From assembly GCA_940337035.1 (NCBI GenBank), contig OW679195.1, forward strand, positions 175,928,015-175,992,014: a stretch of DNA of 64,000 bases, written 5' to 3'. The notes beneath the pieces are model-generated. The model had not been told where the DNA came from and made no database searches. It saw only the letters and a list, made by a program, of their open reading frames with translations. The translations under genes and the position numbers were made by a program. Below are positions 1 to 11,934 of the stretch, piece by piece. The DNA is from Agriotes lineatus (lineage: Eukaryota; Arthropoda; Insecta; Coleoptera; Elateridae). Numbering within the stretch: position 1 is the first letter of the stretch; each line of letters opens with the position of its first letter.

Positions 1-512
1 GTCCTTGGATTTTTGAAAATTTTTGGTTATAAACGCCTATTTTATGTATATAAACATACTAAAGCGGTAAAAGGGTGAACATTCTCATACGAACCCGGTA
101 GCAGACAAGTTTTACTTCAGGGAAGCGAATCTGTCATTGTGAGCCTTGATTTTCTCTCAACTCCTTATACCGGAAGAAATCATATCGCCAACATGTAATC
201 CTAAACATAAGCTAAAATATCCTACACTATCCCTCTACGCACTTGCAAACACGTCTGGAAAACGTGGCGTTTTAATATAAATTCACCCCCATGAAATGTC
301 GAACTCTAAAACTAGTTTCTGAGGTGGGTACAGAACACATCTAACAATCCCACACCGGTAGCACACTGCTGATTAGCCTCATGAGGGTGGTAAAGCTTCA
401 ACTCCATCAAATCAATGGAAAGATACAACAAGCATATTACCACTTTTTATAGTCGATCGATCAGCACGGCGGACAGACTACTATAAGTGGAAAGAGAATT
501 ATGAAATGTTGA
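1..512. other. unassigned AT-rich sequence
   Basis: I recognise no gene, RNA or repeat here. It lies just upstream of the first readable part of the degraded LINE and may include that element's 5' region, but nothing in it confirms this. Confidence 0.5.
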
Positions 513-3500
513 ATGGGATTTCTTAAGACTGGGGAAAGTGAGAAAAATAAAGAAGAGATGCTCACATTAAGGTCAGAGGATATCTTATTTTTCAAAGGGT
601 ACAACGACAAAAGAAGGAACGATGTTGCATTTCTCATACATAAAAGACGGTCTGGAAATATTGTATCAACTGTCGGAATATCTCAAAGACTTGCAAATGT
701 ACACAATCAAATATTAAATAAATCTGATACAAGTATATCCACCAACATCGGATGGGGGTGTGGAAGAATTTGACGAGTACATCCGCTTGGAGGAAACAAG
801 AAACAATAGATTATCCTTATGGGAGATTTTAAGGCGAAGTTAGAGAAGCGCGAAGAAGGAGAAAAGTGTACGGGCCAGCATGGATTGTAGAGTGAATTGT
901 AGAGGAGAAATATTTGCTAGCTTTCTTGAAGAACATCAATTAAAAGCCACGAATTTCTTTTTCAAGAAATAATGTAATCAGAAATGGACATGGCGTAACC
1001 CAAATGGGAAAATATTGAATGAAATAGATTATATAATCACAAAGTCATATAGGTCCCGGTTGGTGTAGCTTGAACAAGCGTTCACGTTCGATCATCAGAG
1101 TTAAGCAACGCTCTCTCTCTGGTCAGAACTTGGATGGGAGTTCCACGGCTGCTTCTCGCGGCACCTCGTGGTACGGCGGCCAAGAAAAAAAGGTGGTCCC
1201 GGTTGTCATAATAATATCATGACAGTCGTTAGTGGGATTGGAAATCCCCATTAAATGTAAAATATACAGTGACGCCTGTAATTGGCCTCTGTTTCCGGAG
1301 TGCGGAATAAAATAAAAGCAAAAATATTGTTAAATAAGTGACAGTCTTTAACGAAATACAAAGTATTGATCATAGAATCGTTAGAACTAAAGTTGTATTG
1401 AATACGGAGGTCACGATAAGGAAGCTTATAGAAAATAACCATAATATGGCGAATATAGAGGCAATAATTGAAAATCAGAATAAATATGAGAATACAATGG
1501 AACACTCATATGTAGCTCAAACTTCTAAAACACATACATTGACAACCACCATAAATAAATAATAGAAACCATCAGTACAACCGCAAAAGAAATGACACAT
1601 AAAAATAAATAAATAAAAAGATTGGTTAGGAAAATGCAGCCACACAAAACGAACAAACCATTAATAAATTCATTGAGGAGAACAGAAGACTAAAAATATT
1701 CAACAGAAAGATACCCGAAGAAGAAACAAATATTACAACCTTGATGGACGAATGAGAAAGTCACATTTAAAGGGAAGTTATATTAACCCACATTGAGAAT
1801 TTCTATCAAACATTATACGCATCTCAAAGATCAGCACTTACAAAATACTACTCAGAGGAAATATTACCGATAAGTACATATGCGATAAATATTTCAGTCA
1901 AATCTATGAAAACGATAAAGCAGCAAAACTTGACGGAGTAGCGATCGAATTGATAAAACTAGGAAGCAGTCGTATATTACAATATCTAGAACAACTCTTT
2001 GCCAGGGAAAATACCTACTAAATGAAAGGCAGTAAAGGTATACAAGAAAGAGGACAAAACAGATCTTAAAAACTATAGACCTTTTTTCCTCATGTCCCAC
2101 TTTTATAAACTTCTCACGAAAATAATCTCAGAGCATCAAACCGTCTAGACATGCTGCAGCCATCTATGCAAAGGCTTTTAGGGAAGGATATACATACATT
2201 ACACCAATTAATAGAAAAAGGCCAGGAATTTGGAAAAGGAAAAGGAATTTGACATCATAGAGAAATCGGCACTAATAAATGCACTCCAAATATTCCTAAT
2301 CGACTCTCGCTATATCAGTCTTATTAATGCCCTCTACGAAAACCTACATTGAGGGTACAAATACAAAATACATAGGTACAGAAACAGAACCCGTAAACCT
2401 ATAAAACAGAATAAGACAGGGAGATGCCATCTTCTCTCTCAACTGAAAAACTAAGAGGATCAATATCAACCATGAATACCTATCCCACATGTCGGTAATA
2501 ATTTCTTATAAGTCACCTGAGATGTTGAAAATTAGGTGCGATGAAGTCTCGAAAACATTATCTACTTTCTTCAACCAACATTTTAAGTATTTCAATGTTG
2601 ATAAGACCCAAATAGTCAAATTTTATAACAGACAAAAAATATGTGATGATCTGTTAACTGTAAACATCAATAAAACCTCAACTACTTCTATCGCGGATGA
2701 TGTAAGGTTTTAGAACTTCATTTTGACCAACACCTTAATCGTTTGCCATGGCAAATTGAGGTAATTACAGAGCTGTCTAAAGTACACTTGAAAGCGTTTC
2801 TGGTAGAAAGGTGTTTTTATTCCTAACAAGATTTTTAAATTTAAATCAATTGAGACAGGTTATGAAGATTAGATTTTTTATCCTTGGTTTGCGATGATTC
2901 GCAGTTTGGGTGTTATATTGTTATATTGTGACATGGCACAACTGAAAAATATAATCATGGGGATCAAAGAGGCAGCAGAATCTACACGATTAAAGATGAA
3001 CATCTTCAAAAGTAAAGTAATGGCAAACATGGACGATTAACGACAAAGGTGCCATTGAAACAGAGAAGAATATGTTTATCTTGGACAAAAAACTTCGTTT
3101 TTCAAAGACCTAGAAGCTGAAGAAATATCTAGAAGAATGCAGTTAGGCTACGCTGCTTACAATTAATTAAGAACCATATTCTTTCAAAATTCCCTCCTTA
3201 GGTAACAACCCAGATACAATTAATGCATCCTTCCAGTTACGATTTATGCCTCAGAGACTCTGAGAGAAATCTTGGTCAGCAAAATAAAACTAACATAGCG
3301 AAATATGAAGAGAACAATACTTGGCATAACAATACAAGATAGAAAAACGATAGAATGGATTAGAAGCCAAACCAAGATTATCGATATACCGGAACGAGTA
3401 GCGAGATGTAAGTGTAAATTGGCTGGCCATCTCAGGTAGGACCTAGACTGGGACAGAGATAATGCTTTAAACCCAGAACAAGGTGGAAGGATGACATTCA

Positions 3501-3610
3501 GCAGCAAGAGAGATTACAGTGGATACGTTTCGCCTACAATAGGACGGACTGGAAACTACATGGGAAGGCGTATGTCCGAAGATGGAATGCATAAATGCTG
3601 GGGATGATGA
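513..3610 (+). pseudogene. degraded RTE-like LINE (endonuclease-reverse transcriptase)
   Basis: This is the relic of a non-LTR retrotransposon polyprotein, an APE-type endonuclease followed by a reverse transcriptase, broken by many stops and frameshifts. Readable pieces appear in the expected order. The endonuclease N-terminal part is at 513-772 and an MGDF-like catalytic motif at about 819-836. An IDHRIVR motif matching the family's SDHRLVR is at about 1366-1386. Reverse transcriptase text (KLDGVAIELIK, then NYRPF) lies at about 1925-2090. The C-terminal tail, with a TRWKDDI-like motif and a WIRFAYNRTDW-like stretch, lies at about 3480-3560. A 5S-derived insert splits it at 1052-1205. The same family occurs on the - strand at 24.5-27.6 kb. 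Clade (RTE-like) is inferred from motif wording only. It cannot encode a working protein. Confidence 0.75.
1052..1205 (+). pseudogene. retroposed 5S rRNA copy with 11-bp target duplication
   Basis: The insert at 1063-1194 resembles 5S rRNA. It has a GATCATCAGAGTTAAGCAACG-like block and GGTCAGAACTTGGATGGGAG, matching the internal Pol III control region of 5S genes. It ends in a CGTGGTACGGCGGCC-like 3' part and then seven A. GGTCCCGGTTG occurs exactly on both sides (1052-1062 and 1195-1205). The A-tail plus duplication indicates LINE-mediated retroposition, here into the older LINE. The 5' third is poorly conserved and the copy is diverged, so it is probably not a functional 5S gene. It could be a single pseudogene or one copy of a 5S-derived SINE; one copy cannot decide. 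Confidence 0.75.
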
Positions 3611-3614
3611 TGAT

Positions 3615-4500
3615 GTTGATGAACCATAATAAATGTTATTAACAATTTTTTTTAAGAATACATATTTATGAATAATCTAGCAAAAGAACTTATAAAATAT
3701 ACGGTACCCCCCACCCAAGAAAAGCGCCCTTCCGTGCTTTCCAAGCATACTTCGATACTCAGCATCACTCCGTTTCGCTAATACAATGAAATATTATGAA
3801 CCAGTTATTTATCCAAAAAAAAAACAAAAAACAAATTTTTTTGCGGACAACCATAGCTCAAAAGTTGATGTTGCCTTCATTTTCGGAGGACCTATCGTAT
3901 GAAAACGATCCAAGACTTCAGGAAGGTTCCTGGCGACCGGAATCGTGTACACATACGAACATACATCTCCCGCACAGCACGTTTAGGCACCCCCCAATAC
4001 GGGGGATTGATCTAGTGGGCTGGGATCTTCACCAAAAGATCCGCACCGCCGAGACGGAGATTTGATATAGTGGGTTCATTAGTCGGTTGGCTCGAATTTT
4101 AGAGATATTTGACTCAGAGTGGTTTTCGATGTGAGGGAATTTCAATACTTCGTACACTTCGTGTCGAAGTAACAGCTTCAGCATGGAGCAACAATTGCTT
4201 CATTATTTACTCATAGTACCATAAAGACTAGTAGCTCTCATGCAAAGAGCCTTAAGAATAATCTCCTAAAAAAATAACTAACTAATTTGCCGTGAACGTT
4301 TTGTAGCAGTTCGTCAATATTGCGTCGATAATAAATTAGGAATAATCACGGAAAGAATTTATTTTCAGGTTGATATTGTAATATAATAACAGCATAAAAA
4401 TAGTTATGTATGGGAGAAGTAAATAAAGAGGCATTTCACGTGTGGCATATATATTTTTCCGATACCTATGTATACAGTGAATTTATTTTTAGACTGGCAT
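3615..4500. other. unassigned sequence
   Basis: No gene or clear repeat seen. There is a slightly GC-richer patch with C-runs at about 3700-3730. The 89-codon open frame at 3796-4065 resembles no family I know. Confidence 0.4.
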
Positions 4501-4502
4501 TG

Positions 4503-4637
4503 AAAGAGCTACTTTGCCGTACAATTTATTAATTAGAAAGTTACACTTTGCGGTATTCGTACGGCAAAGTAGCACTTTGCCGTACAAATACCGCAAAGTG
4601 TAGCTTTCTAATTAATAAATTTTACGGCAAATTCAGT
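4503..4637. repeat. palindromic element with repeated ACTTTGCCGTAC
   Basis: Two arms of about 60 bp fold on each other around a 3-base centre near 4575. The 12-mer ACTTTGCCGTAC or its complement occurs at the outer ends and next to the centre, four times in all. Arms differ at only a few places. No coding capacity. Probably a small foldback or MITE. It lacks the TC/GA apex mismatch seen in the other palindromes. Confidence 0.7.
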
Positions 4638-4639
4638 TG

Positions 4640-5200
4640 AGAGGACAAATTTATTATTCCTTTTTGTGTGCTAGTGTACGAAAAAATATTATACGAAACT
4701 CGTATGAAAGTGGCTTTTCCATAATCGTCTCGAAATTCCTGACTCGGCCTAACGGCCTCTTCCAGAAACATCTCACTAGTACTGAAAAGCTCCACTTTCT
4801 ATACTTGTAACGTAAATTACTATTAATGCGCAATATGGTATTCCCGTTTCTATGAGGTCTTGATTGTTACTATTGGTTTCTAAGGGTACGCAACGCCATG
4901 TGTAAGTGCGTTTAATTTAAAATGCAATATATGAACCGTGATTTTATTGAAAAAGAAGTATCAGAAAGAACAACAGGGCATGTAATAACCCATATACTTG
5001 CTGTAAACGAACGTCTTTATATACCTATACCATTTGATCAACAGAATTCCTTCCTTCGTAGAATATATTATGTTTTTACAAACTCAGTAACGTTTCCATA
5101 GTGCATTTTAAAATAAACGAATTTACAAATTGCGCGTTATAATAAACTCCCTGTAGTTATAGAAATAAGTTTTAAAATTAAATAAATAAATTTATGATAT
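4640..5200. other. unassigned AT-rich sequence
   Basis: No supported feature seen between the palindrome and the element fragment beginning near 5203. Confidence 0.5.
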
Positions 5201-5202
5201 GT

Positions 5203-5315
5203 TTTATCGGACTTTTTCCACTGTCTCGGGTGTTTATCACAAGACGTTTCGGGAGTTTTTGATCTACTCCCGTCCTCAGGTGTTCATTCTCAGGACTAAC
5301 CAGGTGTTTCATTTG
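5203..5315 (-). mobile_element. 3' part of the tRNA-headed, hammerhead-like element
   Basis: The reverse complement matches the second half of the element at 16599-16833: GGACTAACC, CTGAGGA at 5273-5279, a 6-bp stem GGGAGT/ACTCCC, GAAACG, then GACAGTGG and the terminal CATATCATAA. The tRNA-like head is missing, so this is a truncated copy. Its stem II is better preserved than in the longer copy. It directly abuts the repeat starting near 5310. Confidence 0.7.
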
Positions 5316-5935
5316 TCAAAAATTTTCAAAAATTACAAATTCTGCTAAAACGGTACAAAATAGAGCGTTAGTTGAAGAGATAAATTTTCTCTAGAATTTT
5401 AAGCTAAATTCAAAAATGTAATAATATACCGGGTGTTCTATTTAAAATAGGAGTTAATAAAAAAAATAGAAATAAAACAAAAGAAACCCATTTTAGAAGT
5501 ATTCAACTGGAAAATCACCTATCTCACATCAATACACATTCAAAATCTAATAAAAATGTAAAGTTTGAAAAAAATCGTTCAAGCCGTTTTTTAAAATTCG
5601 AAAAAAACTGAAAAATTACAAGAGTAAACACCTACTTTCGATTATCGTTTTTTTTTTTTCAAAAGCTTGCTGTCGCATCTACATAGTATACAAAACTTAT
5701 ATATGAAGTTTCAACGCCATACCTCTTTTCATTTTTGAGATATTCTGTTCACAGGCACACACACAGCAGACAGACAGACACACAGACAGACAGACAGACA
5801 CACACACAGACAGACCAATGAAAAAAAAATGTTTTTTGGGTTCAGGGAACTCTAAAACGTGAAGATCTGTTGAAAACTCAATTTCGAATTTTTGGGGTGA
5901 ATCCAATACTTCCTTTATTGTAAAATGACATCATT
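5316..5935. repeat. interspersed repeat S, copy 1 (short CA/GACA tract)
   Basis: Shares several blocks with 45215-45895: TCAAAAATTACAAATTCT, ACAAAATAGAG, CAACTGGAAAATCACCTATC, TTTGCTGTCGCATCT, then AACGTGAAGATCTGTTGAAAA and AATCCAATACTT. The inner tract at about 5756-5815 mixes CA and GACA units and is much shorter than the (CA)110 of the second copy. The end carries an ACTTCCTT...AAGGAAGT-type hairpin also present in repeat R, so S and R are probably related. This copy has extra sequence near 5430-5500 that the other lacks. No protein recognised. Confidence 0.7.
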
Positions 5936-7775
5936 CAGAAAACAACTAAATAAATTTAAATAAATGATCATATTGCCTGTTTTTGTACTAGTTACCACGG
6001 TAGCACGTATTTATTTTGTTGGTACGGATTATGGACTATTTTATTTATTACTGAATAAAGTAACATTTTATCCACCCTCATTATGAAAATGTTACTTTAC
6101 CATAGAGATTTCATAGACAAAATATATCTTTATAAGTATTAGGTATTCGAAAGTAGTTCTTTATTGTACAAGTGTGTTATACTACAAATAATTTATGAGA
6201 AAAAAAGCTGCGCCCTCGAGACTGTCGTTCCGAGAAGGGTTATGTATCGAGTGAATTATTTGTAATAACATACGCGTACCATACATATTTTTTCCAACAA
6301 CTCAATAAATATCTAAAAACCATAAATTTTGTATTGGTAAAAAGTTGAAAGCGACAAATTAAGTGGAATACAGCCAAAGTACCGAGATATCAAATAAATT
6401 TATAATTAGAGTCGCCTGTGATTCGTGTTATACCTTTGGCAGTACTGAAGTGTATTGTCAGTTTATGTCAAATTCGAAGTGAGTAGGTTAGGTTCTGTTT
6501 GTTATTTGACACAGACTATCGCAAAACTTAACCTGCAAATATCGAATTTGACATAGCTTGACAGTGCTACTAACAATGCAGTAATGAGTGACTTGTGGTT
6601 CTTATCTCACTAGTGAGTTATGGTATTTACCTCACTAGTGGGTTATGGGCCACCTTAAACGTGTAAACTGTAAAATCGATCTAATTATAGCCTTATAATT
6701 GGATAAATAAAAATGATATTATTACTACTAATGTAGTTTCTTGTTTATTATATGCTAAGTAAAAAATACCCGTCGCCGGCGGGCACCTTCTTGTATTAGA
6801 TTTATTAAAGTTAAAAGAACTCCAGCACTGAGAAGGACGATAGGCAAAAATAATGTAAAAAAAGTAAATTTAATATTTCTTTACGCTGAATTAGTTGAAG
6901 TTGGAAACAATATGGTTTAAGGTTCAGAAGGGCAGTTTCTGCAATGGTGTGGATGTTTTTCACTACTACTTTTTGGAGTCTAATGTTCGTCTTCTAGTTG
7001 CATATTTTTTTATCTAAAAAGAACCTCTTGTTTAGAATTGTTGAATACAGTAGAATAGTTTGAGAAAATCCAACTAAAGATTAAAGTACACTTATTTGAG
7101 ACAAATACAAAAACAGTTAATAAATAATTAATTTTATCTTATTTTAATAACAGGACTGCATCATCTGGAATAGTCTCTGACCCGTCGGATGAAAAAACAA
7201 ACGGCTGGTATCTGTTCCAAGAGTGTTTTTCAAGGAAATGTTTTAAAGTATCTTCCAATAAAACTAAAGTAATTGCACGTACTGGTAAACAAGAGAAAAC
7301 AATAATAGTTGTAAACAACAAAGTGCTAGAACTAGTTACAGATTTCAACTATTTATTAGACTACTAAAATATATTGAGAAAGAAAAAACTTACTACTAAC
7401 ATGGAAATAGTGCTTCTTGATTAAATTAATAGTGACGAGAGTCAATATGGGTTTATAGTTGTTCATATGTGTATCTTAGTAATTGCTTGCTTTAAATGAA
7501 GTTTATGTTTGAAGTCAGAGTAAAATGAGTGATTTACTAACTGTTTTCACTTGGTTTAGTGAGATACGTTCCACATTTCAATTTGATACATTAAGTTTTA
7601 AATAAAAGTCTCAATAGTTTTGACAGTCACATTCAATTTAATGTTTATATTTTTACCTGAAAACTTCAAGAAAGTCAAACTTTCAAAGCCTTTTGACTCT
7701 AGAAAGTCAACTATTACGATATTCGATTTTATACTTTACTTTGACTTTATTAGCGATTTCACTTAAAATGTTATA
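5936..7775. other. unassigned sequence with a small foldback
   Basis: No gene recognised. At about 6440-6578 a degenerate inverted repeat is built around TATGTCAAATTCGA and its complement. At 6606-6640 a 24-bp tandem duplication contains CTCACTAGTGAG, a 12-bp palindrome. The rest is AT-rich and featureless to me. Confidence 0.4.
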
Positions 7776-7895
7776 CATACCATGTCATGAAAGTTATTGT
7801 ACTGGACTCAGGAGCTTAAAAGTACTCGGCCTTACAGCCTCGTAGAATATGCTCCTTCGTCCAGTGGCTATAAGATAACTTTCATGACTTGATAT
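7776..7895. repeat. hairpin element with two tandem T.C/G.A mismatches
   Basis: An imperfect palindrome with outer arms GTCATGAAAGTTAT and ATAACTTTCATGAC. CTCG at 7825-7828 and again at 7839-7842 flanks the stem GGC/GCC and a 6-base loop, so TC faces TC. A second identical mismatch occurs lower in the arm: CTCA at 7807-7810 faces TTCG at 7856-7859. On the - strand both become tandem G.A pairs. Arm sequence is unlike the other hairpins in the window. No coding. Full element boundaries are unknown. Confidence 0.65.
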
Positions 7896-7899
7896 ATAA

Positions 7900-9825
7900 A
7901 TAACTACTACCTGTTACTTTATTCCGTAACTAGAAATTCCATGTCTAATAATCGCAGTGTGCGCAGTTATTTGCCTTCTATTCGAACTTACTACGTCAGT
8001 ACGAGTAGAAGGGATTTGCTCGAGGGAAAACTAAACGTGCCAACATTACGCACATTCTTAAGCGGAGGTGCCTTTTTACGGGCGAAAGTGTGCCTAATCC
8101 TATTATGCAAATGCTTTTAACAAGCAATTCGTCAATATCTTAGAATAAGACTGCTCCCGGAAATTAATAATTCATGGTACAAAAAGGAATAACGCAATAA
8201 CGAGTTGAATCGAGTACGCATTACGTCGAGTGCCACTTTATCGCTGTCTCTGTTGGTAGGCAGATTACGCGTTTTCCGGAATTTTCCGATTACCGACCTT
8301 CGGCCAATTATATGGAGCACGCGAAGCTGAAATTGAAAAGTTCCATAGTTTTATTACCGAAACGCCCTGAAGTTGCCGAAGTGCAAATATTTAGTTCGAG
8401 CTTGCTTACTTCTAAAGTATTTAGGAAGAACTCGGTAACTTATATCTGTGCGAGTTTGAAGCTTGAATTTTAATTAGTGAGCTGTTTTCGGGCTCCTGTT
8501 GGAATCTCAAGTTTCAACATTTACTTGGATGATTTTAATAACTTTAACAGAAAGTGAAAGAGGCACATTAGCTTTAAGTATGTTATTCTGCATTTTGTTT
8601 GTGTTATAACTTTTACGTAAAATTGAAGAATTTTTGGGCCTGAACATAAAATCGATAATATTCCATTTGATTCGATTGGATTCTGCAGTAAAATTGGAGT
8701 TAATTAACTGAATCGAAACCAATTTATAGGATCCAAACGAGTCGATTTATTGATTTCTAATGAAGATAATATAGAGTTATTGAAATTTATAATAAATAAT
8801 TATATACGATTAAGGACGACCTGTGTTTCAATTGAATTTGTAATTGTTTTGATCCTCAATTTGTTTTTGTACTAAATACATTATCGATTTGTCAAGTACC
8901 GTGTCGATAAAACTCGTAAATAATAATTTGATAATAGATTATTAATTAGGATTTGCGTCGAAGCCGAAACCCGAAGCTGTCGTTTTCTTTTCCTCTTTAT
9001 TGGTTGTGGAAGTTCTAGAATTATTGCAACGTTCAAATTCTTTGAAGCTACACTTCCAAAGTACGCTAAACTACAAATTCGTGCAGCCTAAATTGGCAGC
9101 AGATCCGCAACCGCTTGTTTATGCAATCAGTTTTATTGGGAGGAAATTAACTTTCTGAAATTTCTCGTGCCAATACAAGCACTGCACTTCCGTCTTTCTC
9201 ATTTTGCAGATGCAGCAGTGCTAATGGAATATTGGGGCACTTTTGTGCACAGATTCCCTTAGAGCTCTTAAAGCCGTTGCTTTTTATTTTGGGATAATTC
9301 GATGTTGAGCTTTTCTAGAGAACGATCCTTGCAACCAGTTCAAGCAGAAAACGAACTCTGGCCAATGTTCTGTTGTTGTAATAACTGAGAACTTTGAATT
9401 TAGAAAGTCGCTAACTGGATTTTATTGTTAATTATTTTCATTTTACTCACTTTATTCGAGGTATGTTTACACATAAAAAGTACAGTAATAAGAAAAATAA
9501 AATTAGTTACAAAATACAAAATTACTTAGTACGTTCAGAGTGACCAGACAAAGCAGCCGTAGTCGTGCCATATGTAACGAGTGCGAGGGACAAGAAAGGC
9601 TCAGTAGCAGAAGTTCTACCAAGAGCTACAAGAGAGCTTGATGCAACTAAAGAAATTAGTGTAGCAATATCATAGATTAGTACAAATGGAAAGAAAAAGA
9701 GACAAATAGAAAGTAACCATCGATCAACCTATTCAGAAACCATGCAGGAGTTTGTTATTACAAATGGAAATAGAAATAGACACTCAAAGATGCACAAACT
9801 TAAATTATGAAAATTTACAACTAAA
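7900..9825. other. unassigned, partly GC-richer sequence
   Basis: No exon or repeat recognised. Two stretches (about 7990-8420 and 8950-9370) are less AT-rich and lack repeat similarity within the window. The first contains ATGCAAAT (about 8105), the POU octamer. They could be conserved noncoding DNA, but only cross-species alignment could show this. Confidence 0.3.
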
Positions 9826-9934
9826 GTAACGGGTGTCCGCCGGAAAATTTCATTTTTAAACTCGAAATAAAATTTTTATTTCTTAAAATATGTTATTGAA
9901 AAAAAATACAAAATAAACCTTAATCTTTGGGAAG

Positions 9935-10110
9935 TTATTTGTGAAACAGCACATTCGCCAAATGACGCCCCTCACGTCGTATCACTTCTTCCAAACGAAC
10001 TTGAAAATTTTGCATCACACGCGTAAGCATAGCAGGTGTAATCTCACGAATTTCTCGAGTGATGTTCTGCTTTAACACATCCAAAGTGGGTGGTGCATTC
10101 TCGTAGGAAA
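9935..10110 (-). pseudogene. mariner-family transposase C-terminus, left arm
   Basis: The frame reads YENAPPTLDVLKQNITREI, then ITPAMLTRVMQNFQVRLEEV, then REGRHLANVLFHK and a stop. This matches the C-terminal end of the mariner-type transposases common in arthropods, where a 'TPxML..V..NF..R....I...GxHLE..IF' pattern is typical. The upstream DDE domain is absent, so it is a fragment inside the foldback element. Confidence 0.75.
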
Positions 10111-10129
10111 TTTGCCACTGGACACCCAC

Positions 10130-10326
10130 TTTTTGTTGTGGGGATATCTCAAATCAAAAGTCTACGAGAATGCACTTTGGATGTGTTAAAGCAGAACATC
10201 ACCCGAGAAATTCGTGCGATTACACCTGCTATGCTTACGCATGTGATGCAAAATTTTCAAGTTCGTTTGGAAGAAGTGATACGACGTAAGGGGCGTCATT
10301 TGGCGGATGTGCTGTTTCACAAATAA
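10130..10326 (+). pseudogene. mariner-family transposase C-terminus, right arm
   Basis: Mirror copy of the left arm reading rightward to a stop at 10326. It begins farther upstream than the left copy: a frame at about 10131-10178 gives FLLWGYLKSKVYENA, the block after the third catalytic position in this transposase family. It then reads TLDVLKQNITREI and so on. The asymmetry suggests the right arm is the original end and the left the copied one. Confidence 0.75.
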
Positions 10327-10439
10327 CTTCCCAAAGATTAAGGTTTATTTTGTATTTTTTTTCAATAACATATTTTAAGAAATAAAAATTTTATTTCAAG
10401 TTTAAAAATGAAATTTGCCGGCGGACACCCGTTACTAAT

Positions 10440-11415
10440 ACTACATCAGAACAAGACGCGAGACAACGAGTATATCTAAACGAAATACAGGAAAAGTTTA
10501 AAAGAATAAAGTTATAGCAGCAGGAAACTTATAGGAAGAGTGCAACAAAGAATAACTTAAAATATAATTTAGCAAACAGGATAGTGAAAGAATAAATTAT
10601 TTGTTATCGTGAAGTTACGATTGGTGCATGTCTAAGTAGTGATTCATTGGTGCTGTAAGGCGAAATAATACGTATGCATCAGACTGACTACCGCTATCAT
10701 CAGAGGTGAAATTATTCCCAAAAATAACGAGTCTTTCGCTGTAAGTGAAGTGAAATAACGTGTGCCATCCTTGTGGCTTATAAGTTTGCATTGTGATTGT
10801 GCTTAATTATTTATTCAAAGTTCTTTACTGATGCTTGGGTATTCGTGCTTTCTGGTCGATATCGGATTGAATTGTTTTAATAGAATTGATGTAACCTGGA
10901 TGGTTATGACCATTGTGCTTAAATCATTTTCTGAAATGGTTAATTGTTGTCTGATTATTCTTGGCAGTTTGAAATCCCATGTGATGGTTGTTCAATAATA
11001 TCCTTTGCTAGACAGGAAAGAGTTGAGCTGATTGTCTTAAAACGTCTCATTGCAAGCTATGATTACCTAATAGTCTTCTTATATCCCAGTGATGGATGTC
11101 CAAGTAGTGATTCATCGGCGATCTATCTATCAGAATGACTACGGGCTTTATTGGGTGCAGTCGTGTTTGTGAACGAAGTGTTTATTTTGGTGGTAGCTCT
11201 TAATAAGAACTAACAGCACTAAAAAGAATGTAGAAGGAAATAACACAACATCGAGAAAACCTAGAATTATACAAACAACAAAGGAATATAATAGAATAAA
11301 AGACGAAAAACAGCATTCAGGAATATTCTTGAAGGAAGTTGGTGAAGAACAGCTACGGCCAAATCTGAAAACTAATGTAAACAAGCGACATACTGAAATT
11401 ATGATTTCCGCATTT
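10440..11415. other. unassigned sequence with a diverged direct repeat
   Basis: No gene recognised. GTCTAAGTAGTGATTCATTGG (about 10629) recurs in altered form near 11094 with similar following sequence, so there is an old duplication about 460 bp apart. Confidence 0.4.
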
Positions 11416-11417
11416 TA

Positions 11418-11932
11418 ATAGCTATTTGTGCAACAAGTGCTAAAAGTGGATGTTTATGCACGAGACATGAAAATTATGAAACGAAGCCAAAGGCTGAATT
11501 CCATAACATGTCTCGTGCATAAACTCTTTTAGCACGGGTTTGCACGCAATATTTTTTGTACGGCCTTAAATTTACTGTTATTAATCCATAAATGTCTATT
11601 TAACAAAGGTTTGCATTTATGACAGTTATAATTTATGTCATAGTAAAGAGATAGCCTTGATGGCACAGGTGACTGTTTCCGCAGCCGGTAGCTGACAAAG
11701 ATAATTATAATAGTACACATTTGACTTTATTCATTGCATAATGCTTTAACTATTTAAAAGACACTTTAGCTCTAACGAAAGAAGTAACTAGAATAACTGT
11801 ATAACCTCACTTCCAGTTCAAAATTCTAAATTCAACACCCGCTGATTTCACTTTTAACACGCTGATTTATAAAACGTAATTTTTAGTGAAACAAGCTAGT
11901 GATAAAAGCCCTACTTTTAATAGTGGTCGTAG
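11418..11932 (-). mobile_element. hairpin element B, copy A
   Basis: One of three copies (also 31533-32093 and 47198-47747). At one end lies a palindrome of CAAGTGCTAAAAGT...TGCACGAGACATG arms closed at about 11482-11498. Here the loop is AAA instead of GAA, and G.A/A.G mismatches sit below an AGCC/GGCT stem. The body follows to GGTCGTAG at 11932. Strand is given so that the hairpin is at the element's 3' end, as in element D. No coding capacity and no terminal inverted repeats recognised. More diverged than the other two copies. Confidence 0.7.
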
Positions 11933-11934
11933 AA

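Larger units (their letters stand above)
9829..10432. mobile_element. foldback mariner-like element, TA target site
   Basis: A near-perfect inverted repeat of about 270-bp arms with termini ACGGGTGTCC and GGACACCCGT, flanked by TA on both sides (9827-9828, 10433-10434), as in Tc1/mariner insertions. Each arm contains the last part of the same transposase reading outward: - strand 9935-10129 and + strand about 10130-10326. The unpaired centre is about 10110-10170. It looks like a head-to-head duplication of a transposon's 3' end that still has two usable termini. It is non-autonomous because the DDE catalytic core is absent. Confidence 0.85.
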
